Part shown: in pieces, positions 57,039-64,000 of the stretch
How the letters are laid out: each line of letters starts with the position of its first letter
Numbering within the stretch: the stretch's first letter is position 1
Origin: Erythrobacter aurantius
GTDB taxonomy: Bacteria; Pseudomonadota; Alphaproteobacteria; Sphingomonadales; Sphingomonadaceae
Assembly: GCF_023823125.1 (NCBI RefSeq)
Contig: NZ_CP090949.1
Location: forward strand, 2,628,001-2,692,000
Direction of reading: 5' to 3'
DNA length: 64,000 nucleotides
Translations under genes and position numbers: made by a program
The notes under the pieces: model-generated
The model's database searches: none
What the model was told of the DNA's origin: nothing
What the model saw: only the letters and a program-made list of their open reading frames with translations

Positions 57039-59306
57039 ATGGGCCGCGCCGTGACAGCGAGCGACCGCGTTCTTGCGCGCTGCATGACCAGCCCACTGGC
57101 GCTCGGCGCCTTGGCGCTGGCAGCGCTTGCCCATACCGCGCCCGCAATTGCCCAGGAAAACGCTGCACCCGCCGATCAGGTTTCGGTGGAAGTCGACGGA
57201 AACGGGGAACGGATCACCTTCGAGGCTGATCAGGTCACCTACGACAACGAAGCCGACACACTCACCGCGCGCGGCACTGTCATCCTGCGCAGCGATCAGG
57301 CTTCGGTGCGTGCCAATGAAGTCGTCTGGGATCGCAAGACCGGCGAAATCGTCGCGCGCGGCAACATCCGGTTTGTGGAGAAGAACGGCAATCAGGTCTT
57401 CACCGAAAGCTTGACCCTCAATGACCGGTTTGAAGCCGGGGCTATGGATGAGCTGTTGTTGGCGCTGCGTGCAGGCGGCAGGCTTGCCGCTCGATCCGCC
57501 CAGCGCAACGAGGACGGGACGGTCGCGCTTACCGATGCGGCCTATTCCGCCTGCGCCGTTGTCGACGAAGACGGCTGCAACCGGGACCCGAGCTGGCGGA
57601 TCACCGCCGATCGCGTGAGCTACGATCCTGCTAATGAACGGGTCAGCTTCGACGGGGCGATGCTTGAGTTGTTCGGGGCCCGCGTGCTGCCCCTGCCAGG
57701 CCTTGCGATCCGCACAGACGGGCGCGCGGAAAGCGGCTTTCTGGTTCCGGACATCCGCATCGATCAAGTCAACGGGCTGGAGCTTTCCGGGGATTATTAC
57801 TGGCGCATTTCCGATAATCAGGATTTGACCATCGGCGCCTCGGTCTATTCCGAAGTTGCACCAATGGTGCGTGGGCAATGGCGACACCTCACAGAAAAGG
57901 GCGCCTACCAGATCACGGGCTATGCCACGTCGAGCAGCCGGGTATCGAATTTCGGACAAGCGCCTACGACTCAAAGCGACCCGCGCGGCTATCTGTTCGC
58001 CAACGGCCGGTTTGTCATTTCGCCTGACTGGAGCGTTACAGGATCAGTCCGGTTGGCGAGCGACCGCACCTTCCTTCGCCGCTACGATCTCAGCCGCGAC
58101 GATCGCCTGCGTTCGACATTCAACATCGAACGCATCACCGACGATTCCTATTTAAGCCTTGCCGGTTGGGCCACGCAGACGCTGCGGATCAACGCCGAAC
58201 AGGGGCAGATACCGCTGGCGATTCCGGCACTGGATTATCGCCATATCCTGAAGAACCCGGTGCTGGGCGGTCAGGTCCAATTGCAAGCCAACACGCTCAG
58301 CCTGATCCGCAACGAAGGTCAGGACACGCAGCGCGCCTTTGCCGGTGCCCGATGGGATTTGCGCAGGCTCACCGAATTCGGACAGGTCGTGACCCTCACC
58401 GGATTGGTGCGCGGCGACGTCTACAATACGCAAAACACGCTGGCCACGATCACCAATGTGTATCGCGGAAACGAGGGCTGGACCGCGCGCGGCGTGGCGA
58501 CTGCCGCGCTCGACATCGAATGGCCTTTCGTCGGGGAAGCCTTTGGCGGGACTCAAGTGTTCAAGCCGCGGCTGCAATTCGTCGCCAGCCCGCCGATCCG
58601 CAACCTTGCCGTGCCCAACGAGGACGCGCGCGCGATCGACCTTGAGGATTCAAACCTTTTCGCACTCAACCGCTTCTCCGGGTATGACCGGGTGGAAGAC
58701 GGAGCGCGGGTAACTTGGGGCGTCGACTGGGAGCTCACCAAGCCGGGCTGGCGGGTCAAATCGACCATTGGCCAATCGTACCGCTTCAGCACCGAAAGAG
58801 AGATTTTCCCCGACGGGACCGGCCTGTCCGAGCGCGTTTCGGACTTCGTCGGGCGGACGGAAGTGCGGTTCCGCAACGATCTCAAGTTCACCCATCGCTT
58901 CCGGCTCGACAAGGACAGCTTTGCAATCCGCCGCAACGAAATCGACGCCACCATCGGTTCGCAACGCAATTACTTCGAAGTCGGCTACCTGCGCCTCAAT
59001 CGCGACATCCAGACTGTCGAGGACTTGCAGGACCGCGAGGAATTGCGCGCCGCTGGCCGGTTTACCATCGGTCGGCATTGGTCGGTGTTCGGCTCCGGCG
59101 TGGTCAACCTGACCAGTGCCGCCGAAGACCCCGTATTCAGCCCTGACGGTTTCGAGCCGATCCGCACCCGGCTCGGCGTTGCCTACAGCGACGACTGCAT
59201 CGAGTTCGGAGCAACCTTGCGCCGTGACTTCATCGACGCTGGCGACGCGCGCGCCGGCAACAGTTTCCAGTTCTTTTTCGCCCTTCGCAACCTCGGCTTC
59301 CGCTAA
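57039..59306 (+). CDS. lptD: LPS-assembly protein LptD
   Basis: Outer-membrane barrel that inserts lipopolysaccharide on the cell surface. 755 residues from the ATG at 57039, chosen for the GGGAG 6 bases upstream; other in-frame ATGs lie at 57024 and 57084. A signal peptide (ALGALALAALAHTAPAIAQ) is followed by an OstA-like N-terminal domain (ITFEADQVTYDNEADTLTAR, then GNIRFVEKNGNQVFTESLTL). A long barrel of aromatic-ended strands follows, ending FQFFFALRNLGFR. It leads the lptD-surA-pdxA-rsmA run, so its folding helper SurA is encoded next door. Confidence 0.95.
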   Translation: MGRAVTASDRVLARCMTSPLALGALALAALAHTAPAIAQENAAPADQVSVEVDGNGERITFEADQVTYDNEADTLTARGTVILRSDQASVRANEVVWDRKTGEIVARGNIRFVEKNGNQVFTESLTLNDRFEAGAMDELLLALRAGGRLAARSAQRNEDGTVALTDAAYSACAVVDEDGCNRDPSWRITADRVSYDPANERVSFDGAMLELFGARVLPLPGLAIRTDGRAESGFLVPDIRIDQVNGLELSGDYYWRISDNQDLTIGASVYSEVAPMVRGQWRHLTEKGAYQITGYATSSSRVSNFGQAPTTQSDPRGYLFANGRFVISPDWSVTGSVRLASDRTFLRRYDLSRDDRLRSTFNIERITDDSYLSLAGWATQTLRINAEQGQIPLAIPALDYRHILKNPVLGGQVQLQANTLSLIRNEGQDTQRAFAGARWDLRRLTEFGQVVTLTGLVRGDVYNTQNTLATITNVYRGNEGWTARGVATAALDIEWPFVGEAFGGTQVFKPRLQFVASPPIRNLAVPNEDARAIDLEDSNLFALNRFSGYDRVEDGARVTWGVDWELTKPGWRVKSTIGQSYRFSTEREIFPDGTGLSERVSDFVGRTEVRFRNDLKFTHRFRLDKDSFAIRRNEIDATIGSQRNYFEVGYLRLNRDIQTVEDLQDREELRAAGRFTIGRHWSVFGSGVVNLTSAAEDPVFSPDGFEPIRTRLGVAYSDDCIEFGATLRRDFIDAGDARAGNSFQFFFALRNLGFR

Positions 59307-59483
59307 CCCTTTGGCGGACACGTTGGCAGCGCGCGAAAAACGGGTTAAGGGGCGCGAAAGCTGGCGCTCAGTAACCGTTAAGCCGCGTTCAGCCACTTTC
59401 AGGCTGCTCTAGGTGTGGCGCAATTGGCCGGTGCGAAGAGGGGTCGCACTTGGCGGGATTTATTACAAACCGGGATTGAAATC

Positions 59484-60836
59484 GTGACGTTCAAGGCATT
59501 TTCAAAGACTTGTGCAACAGTGATGGCGGCGGGCCTCGTGGGTCTGGCGGCAACTTCCGCACCAGCACAGACCACGGCCGTACCCACGTCCGACAACCCT
59601 TTCGGCATCCCGGAAAATTTCCAGGTTTACGGAAGCGACAACCCGAATGAACGCACCGCGACTGCGGTGGTTAACGGCTATGTCATCACCGGAACCGATA
59701 TCGACCAGCGCGTGCGACTGGTCACCAATTCTGCCGAAGGCGAGGTTTCCGAAGAAGAGCTGCAACGCCTGCGCGCGCAGGTCCTGCGAAACCTGATCGA
59801 CGAAACGCTGAAGATACAGGCCGCCGAAGCACTTGAATTGCCTGCAGAACGCGCTCAGGTCGAACAGACATACCAGCAGCTTGCGGCCCAGAATTTCGGC
59901 TCCAACCCCGAGCGCATGGACGAATATCTGTTGTCCATTGGCTCGTCCCCCGCCGCGCTCAAACGCCAGATCGAAGGCGAACTGGCTTGGGAAAACCTGC
60001 TGCGGCGGAACATCACCCCGTTCGTCAACGTGTCGGCGGAGGAGGTGAACGACGTTCTTGCCCGCCTTAACGAGGCCAAGGGAACCGAAGAATACCGGCT
60101 CGGCGAAATCTACATGAACGCCACTGCGGAAAATCGCGAAGCGGTGATCCAGAACATGCAGCGTATCATGCAGCAGTTGGAACAGGGTGGCAGCTTCGTC
60201 GCCTATGCCCGCCAGTTTTCCGAAGCCACCACGGCGGTGGTTGGCGGCGACACTGGCTTCCTGCGGCTCGCCACCCTGCCCACCGCCATGGCCAACGCCG
60301 TGCGCCAGATGCAGCCGGGACAGCTTGTCGGGCCAATCGAGATTCCGGGCGGCTTCACGATCATCTATCTCATCGACAAGCAGCAGGTGCTGACTGCTGA
60401 CCCGCGAGATTCGCTTCTGAGCCTGCGGCAGATTTCCATCGCCTTCCCCGCTGGCACCACCGATGCGGAGGCCAGCACCCGGATCGAAGAGTTCGGCGCA
60501 TTCATCCAGACCCTGCGCGGCTGCTCCGATGTCGGCCGTGCCCAGACCGAGTTTGGTGCGACCGTCGTCGCCAATGATCAGATCGAAGCTCGCCGCCTGC
60601 CCGAGCAGCTTCAGGGCATTCTCCTCAACATGCAGATCGGCCAGACTACCCCGCCGTTCGGTAGTGCGCAGGATGGCGTTCGCGTGCTGATGCTGTGCGG
60701 TCGTGACGAACCACAGGAGTCGGGCGCACCAACGTTCCAGTCGGTGATGAATTCGATCGAGGAAGAGCGCATCAACAAGCGCGCCCAGCGTTACCTGCGC
60801 GATCTGCGCAATGACGCCTATATCGAATACAACTAA
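59484..60836 (+). CDS. surA: Periplasmic chaperone/peptidyl-prolyl isomerase SurA
   Basis: Helps outer-membrane proteins such as LptD to fold. 450 residues from the GTG at 59484, which gives MTFKAFSKTCATVMAAGLVG, a signal peptide ending TSAPAQ. The N-terminal SurA domain has AVVNGYVITGTDIDQRVRLV. The PpiC-type parvulin domain is visible in EEYRLGEIYMNATAENREAV and AVVGGDTGFLRLATLPTAMA. The C-terminal helix is EERINKRAQRYLRDLRNDAY. It sits 177 bases after lptD and 12 bases before pdxA. The gap holds two TTAA boxes but no gene. Confidence 0.93.
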   Translation: MTFKAFSKTCATVMAAGLVGLAATSAPAQTTAVPTSDNPFGIPENFQVYGSDNPNERTATAVVNGYVITGTDIDQRVRLVTNSAEGEVSEEELQRLRAQVLRNLIDETLKIQAAEALELPAERAQVEQTYQQLAAQNFGSNPERMDEYLLSIGSSPAALKRQIEGELAWENLLRRNITPFVNVSAEEVNDVLARLNEAKGTEEYRLGEIYMNATAENREAVIQNMQRIMQQLEQGGSFVAYARQFSEATTAVVGGDTGFLRLATLPTAMANAVRQMQPGQLVGPIEIPGGFTIIYLIDKQQVLTADPRDSLLSLRQISIAFPAGTTDAEASTRIEEFGAFIQTLRGCSDVGRAQTEFGATVVANDQIEARRLPEQLQGILLNMQIGQTTPPFGSAQDGVRVLMLCGRDEPQESGAPTFQSVMNSIEEERINKRAQRYLRDLRNDAYIEYN

Positions 60837-60848
60837 GGTTGATCCCGC

Positions 60849-61862
60849 TTGGCTGATCCGGCCCCATCCCCGCTTGCGATTGCGCTCGGCGATCCGGCGG
60901 GGATCGGGCCGGAAGTCATCCTTCGCAGCTATCTGGCGCTGCGCCGCTCCGGCCAACCTTTCTTCGTGGTAGGCGGGTTCGAAGTGCTTAGAAACGCTGC
61001 TGAACGGATCGGAACCGATTTCACAATCGTTCCCATCGCCGAGGCGGGCGAGGCGCAAATGGCGTTTCACGCAGGCCTGCCGGTTCTCGCCGGGATCGAC
61101 GCGCCTTACACCCCCGGCATGCCGTCCGACGAAGGCGCGGCGCTTGCACTTTATTCGCTCGCCGAAGCCATCCGCGCGGTCATCCTTGGCGACGCGGCAG
61201 GGGTCATTACCGCGCCTGTGAGCAAGGCCCAGCTTGCCAAGGTCGGCTTCGAATATCCGGGGCAGACCGAATTCCTAGCCGAGGCCTGCGGAATGGCCCC
61301 TGATGATGCGGTGATGATGCTGGCCGGGCCGACGCTGCGCACGGTTCCGCTGACGGTGCATGTCGCGCTTTCAGAAGTACCGGCCCTGCTTTCACCCGAA
61401 CTCATCGTCCACAAGGCGCAGATCGTTGCCGCCGCTCTCAAGCGCGATTTCGGCATCGCCAACCCGCGTCTCGCAGTCTCAGGATTGAACCCGCATGCGG
61501 GCGAGGACGGGAAGTTCGGTGATGAGGAATCGCGCATCATCGAACCCGCCATCGCTTCCTTGCGTGAACAGGGATTGGATGTGACCGGCCCAGTCCCCGG
61601 CGATGCGCTGTTCACGCCGCTGCTGCGCCCGACCTATGACGTGGCGCTCTGCATGTATCACGATCAGGCGCTGATCCCGATCAAGGCGCTGGAATTCGAT
61701 GCCGGGGTCAACGTAACGCTTGGCCTGCCGATCATCCGCACCTCGCCCGATCACGGGACCGCCTTCGACATCGCCGGACAGGGCAAGGCGGATGCAGGCG
61801 CGATGATTGCCGCAATCCGTATGGCAGGCGAAATGGCGAAGGCGCGGAGCGGAAAGGCGTGA
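60849..61862 (+). CDS. pdxA: 4-hydroxythreonine-4-phosphate dehydrogenase
   Basis: Pyridoxal phosphate synthesis, DXP-dependent route. 337 residues. The start is a TTG giving MADPAPSPLAIALGDPAGIG; GDPAGIGPEVI is the family signature. ITAPVSKAQLAKVGFEYPGQ near 119, metal-binding His in VPLTVHVALSEV near 170, LNPHAGEDGKFGDEE near 213 and CMYHDQALIPIKAL near 265 all fit. Its end overlaps rsmA by 4 bases (GTGA). Confidence 0.96.
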   Translation: MADPAPSPLAIALGDPAGIGPEVILRSYLALRRSGQPFFVVGGFEVLRNAAERIGTDFTIVPIAEAGEAQMAFHAGLPVLAGIDAPYTPGMPSDEGAALALYSLAEAIRAVILGDAAGVITAPVSKAQLAKVGFEYPGQTEFLAEACGMAPDDAVMMLAGPTLRTVPLTVHVALSEVPALLSPELIVHKAQIVAAALKRDFGIANPRLAVSGLNPHAGEDGKFGDEESRIIEPAIASLREQGLDVTGPVPGDALFTPLLRPTYDVALCMYHDQALIPIKALEFDAGVNVTLGLPIIRTSPDHGTAFDIAGQGKADAGAMIAAIRMAGEMAKARSGKA

Positions 61863-62680
61863 CCACCCTCCCTCCGATCCGCGATGTCATTCAGCGCCAC
61901 GGCCTTTCCGCGTCTAAGGCTCTGGGGCAGAATTTCCTCCTCGACGAGCAATTGCTGAGCCGCATCGCCGCGCTTCCGGGCGATCTTGCGGGTAAGCAGG
62001 TGCTGGAGGTCGGCCCCGGTCCGGGCGGACTGACGCGGGCGCTCTTGCGCGCAGGCGCGAATGTCACCGCGATTGAAATGGACCGCCGGTGTTTGCCTGC
62101 GCTGGAGGAGCTTGGGGAGGCGTTCCCCGGCCAACTCAAGGTGATCGAAGGCGACGCGCTAAAACTGGATCACGGGGATTTGATGAACGGGCAGCCGTTC
62201 CATGTCCTCTCCAACCTTCCCTACAATGTCGGGACCGCGCTGTTCGTGCGCTGGCTCGGCGGTGAAGCATGGCCACCACAGTGGCAATCACTGACCCTCA
62301 TGTTCCAGCGTGAAGTGGCTGAACGGATCGTCGCGCAGCCCGGCAGTTCAGCCTATGGCCGCCTTGCGGTGCTGGCGCAGTGGCGCAGTTCGGCAAAGCT
62401 GGCGATGAAGGTCCACCGCAGCGCCTTCACCCCTCCCCCCAAGGTGATGAGCGCGATTGTTCACGTGACTCCTGCCGCCGCACCAGAAGGCGTCTCGGCG
62501 CGAACGCTGGAGCGCCTTACCGAAGCCGCATTCGGCCAACGCCGCAAGATGCTGCGCCAGAGCCTGAAGGGCGTGCCGGGTGCGTTGGAGGCGCTTGGTG
62601 CGCTTGGCATCGACGAGACCCGTCGGGCTGAAACTGTCAGCGTGGCGGAATTTGTGGGGCTAGCCCGGTCGCTTGGTTAA
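61859..62680 (+). CDS. rsmA: 16S rRNA (A1518/A1519) dimethyltransferase RsmA/KsgA
   Basis: Dimethylates two adjacent adenines in 16S rRNA during 30S maturation. 273 residues from a GTG that overlaps the pdxA stop. The SAM motif VLEVGPGPGGLTRALL is near 41, the catalytic motif NLPYNVGTALFVRWL near 118, and the C-terminal helical domain has FGQRRKMLRQSLKGVPG near 227. A second, partial copy of its 3' end lies 1.35 kb further on, beyond the esterase gene. Confidence 0.97.
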   Translation: MTTLPPIRDVIQRHGLSASKALGQNFLLDEQLLSRIAALPGDLAGKQVLEVGPGPGGLTRALLRAGANVTAIEMDRRCLPALEELGEAFPGQLKVIEGDALKLDHGDLMNGQPFHVLSNLPYNVGTALFVRWLGGEAWPPQWQSLTLMFQREVAERIVAQPGSSAYGRLAVLAQWRSSAKLAMKVHRSAFTPPPKVMSAIVHVTPAAAPEGVSARTLERLTEAAFGQRRKMLRQSLKGVPGALEALGALGIDETRRAETVSVAEFVGLARSLG

Positions 62681-62726
62681 GGCGACATGCCGCGACAAAT
62701 CGATACTGGCCAATTGCGGCGATTTT

Positions 62727-62745
62727 GGTTGAAGTGCAGTCAACC
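62727..62745. repeat. Hairpin between rsmA and the esterase gene
   Basis: GGTTGA-AGTGCAG-TCAACC is an inverted repeat in the 101-base gap. No T-run follows, so it is a weak terminator candidate or a junction mark. Confidence 0.35.
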
Positions 62746-62781
62746 GATTGTTTGACCGGATCATAGACATAGGAATTGAGG

Positions 62782-63771
62782 ATGATCGCCAGGTTTAGGG
62801 TGGCCCCCGTTTCGTTCTTGGCACTGGCGAGCGCGTCGCTCGCTGCTTGCGGAGGCGAAGATGCAGCACCCTTGCCGACCACGAATGCGCCGTCACCAAG
62901 TCCAAGTCCTTCGCCCACGCCCAGCCCCACGCCCACAGGCGCGGCAATCGCGCTCACTTCGAACATCCAGTACGGCGAAGGCGCAACCGTAAACGGTGCA
63001 AAACCACTCTTTCTCGATATTCACGCACCCGATGAAGCGTGCAGCGCTAACCGGCCAACTGTGCTGTTTGTTCATGGCGGCGGATTTACGAGCGGCAACA
63101 AAGCCGGTTCCAATGTGAATGCAATCGCCGAGGCTATGATTCCACGCGGGATCAATGTCGTTTCAATCCAGTACCGGCTCGACCCCGACGATCCGCTGCC
63201 ATCGCAGCCCTTCGTCGATGTGGTCGATGATATCGTGGCAGCGGGCGGCGGCGATCCGAACGAACCGCGCCTCGATGCAATTGCAGCCGCTTTCGAGGAC
63301 ACGGTGGCGGCGCTCGGCTTCCTCGATGCCAATCAGGATAATTTGTGCGTTGATACAGACCGGATCGCCTATTGGGGCTCATCCGCAGGCGCTTACACCG
63401 TGCTGCAGGTGGGCTATGGTCTCAACCAGTTCGGCATCCAGCGACCCGAACCGCGCGTGGTGGTGGATTATTGGGGCGGCTTGTTCCGCGACAACGACCT
63501 TGAGGTGGGCGAAGCGCCGTTCCTCGTGATCCACGGCACCAATGATGCAACAGTGGATTACAAGGAAGCAGTCGATCTCACCGACCGAGCCGACGTGGTC
63601 GCGGTGAGCTTTGCACTCTACACCGTGAACGGCGCCGGGCACGGATTTGGCGCAACCGGCACCTTCACCAACACCGTCGAAGGGCAGACCCTGCTCGAAC
63701 GCACTGCTGATTTCGTCGAAGCGCACCTGACTGGCGGAACCCCGGTTTACGGGCGGTTTGATGTGAATTAG
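62782..63771 (+). CDS. Lipoprotein esterase of the alpha/beta-hydrolase fold
   Basis: 329 residues from the ATG at 62782, with AGGA 7 bases upstream. MIARFRVAPVSFLALASAS then LAACGGED is a lipoprotein signal with lipobox. A low-complexity Pro/Ser/Thr linker (SPSPSPSPTPSPTPT) leads to a hydrolase domain with the oxyanion motif VLFVHGGGFTSGN near 94 and the nucleophile in YWGSSAGAYTVL near 198. An Asp is in FLVIHGTNDATVDY and the His in GAGHGFGATG. Related enzymes act on short esters; the substrate is unknown. Two lines counted give 52-57% GC. It is bracketed by rsmA and a partial rsmA. Confidence 0.88.
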   Translation: MIARFRVAPVSFLALASASLAACGGEDAAPLPTTNAPSPSPSPSPTPSPTPTGAAIALTSNIQYGEGATVNGAKPLFLDIHAPDEACSANRPTVLFVHGGGFTSGNKAGSNVNAIAEAMIPRGINVVSIQYRLDPDDPLPSQPFVDVVDDIVAAGGGDPNEPRLDAIAAAFEDTVAALGFLDANQDNLCVDTDRIAYWGSSAGAYTVLQVGYGLNQFGIQRPEPRVVVDYWGGLFRDNDLEVGEAPFLVIHGTNDATVDYKEAVDLTDRADVVAVSFALYTVNGAGHGFGATGTFTNTVEGQTLLERTADFVEAHLTGGTPVYGRFDVN

Positions 63772-63809
63772 CGATAGGCGTTTCGGACGCGCGCCCTACC
63801 TTGCTTTCT

Positions 63810-64000
63810 TCACGTGACGCCTGCCGCCGCGCCTGAAGGCGTCTCGGCGCGAACACTGGAACACCTAACCGAAGCCGCCTTCGGCCAACGCCGCAAGATG
63901 CTGCGCCAGAGTTTGAAGGGCATGCCGGGTGCGTTGGACGCACTTGGATCGCTTGGCATCGACGAGACCCGTCGGGCTGAAACTGTCAGCGTGGCGGAAT
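63810..64000 (+). pseudogene. Partial second copy of the rsmA 3' end (continues past window)
   Basis: By my alignment the last 191 bases differ from rsmA 62461-62651 at about 15 positions. The reading frame is kept: HVTPAAAPEGVSARTLEHLT, FGQRRKMLRQSLKGMPGALD and IDETRRAETVSVAE. There is no start and no methyltransferase domain, and the match begins abruptly after TTGCTTTCT. It is a direct repeat of the rsmA end and leaves the esterase gene between the two copies. Confidence 0.88.

Overview
The window comes from a high-GC alphaproteobacterial chromosome, most likely a sphingomonad of the Erythrobacter/Erythrobacteraceae type. This is an inference from gene content and order. SciP, HdaA and DUF2794 are alphaproteobacterial, the atpHAGDC block carries only the F1 part of ATP synthase, and rpmF-plsX-fabH-ihfA-merR and lptD-surA-pdxA-rsmA are familiar alphaproteobacterial strings. 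Most of the window is core housekeeping DNA packed with 1-11 base overlaps. I see no rRNA, tRNA, CRISPR array, complete insertion sequence or phage.

Layout. 1-7.2 kb: the 3' part of smc, an unrecognised gene, then rpmF, plsX, fabH, ihfA and a MerR regulator read leftward. 7.4-10.7 kb: accessory DNA with a MAPEG gene broken by an amber codon, a metallo-beta-lactamase-fold hydrolase, a relic of an S24 repressor, an unknown secreted protein, an intact S24/LexA-like repressor and two small divergent genes. 10.7-17.1 kb: aldehyde dehydrogenase, ThDP-dependent decarboxylase, D-2-hydroxyacid dehydrogenase, cysS and a nitroreductase. 17.2-19.6 kb: four poorly known envelope or secreted genes and a nitroreductase relic. 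19.6-28 kb: cobT, transaldolase, a DUF4197 lipoprotein, priA, an FeS-type photolyase and a GST. 29.0-32.9 kb: a phased repeat array, Ada, a membrane serine protease and a TauD-type dioxygenase. 33-38.2 kb: atpHAG, a lipoprotein gene, atpDC. 38.3-46.8 kb: prolyl oligopeptidase, sciP, HNH protein, glmU, gph, SDR and membrane proteins. 46.8-56.9 kb: cysE, hdaA, purM, a purN-YjbR fusion, sulfotransferase, ndk, holC, a DUF2256 protein and pepA. 57-64 kb: lptD, surA, pdxA, rsmA, a lipoprotein esterase and a second, partial rsmA.

The most unusual observation is a pattern seen three times. One or a few accessory genes sit between an intact core gene and a truncated, slightly diverged second copy of one end of that same gene, as a direct repeat. 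The cases are the S24 repressor 3' end around 8695-9237, the nitroreductase 5' end around 17.1-19.1 kb, and the rsmA 3' end around 62.8-63.8 kb. This is the structure expected if a small circle carrying a gene fragment plus cargo integrated by a single crossover. Other points of interest are seven GTGACACTTT-like repeats spaced 20-23 bases apart beside ada, a lipoprotein gene inside the ATP synthase operon next to an epsilon subunit of only 85 residues, the PurN-YjbR fusion, and a perfect TetR-like palindrome in front of the dioxygenase.

All family names come from motifs read by eye. No database search was run.
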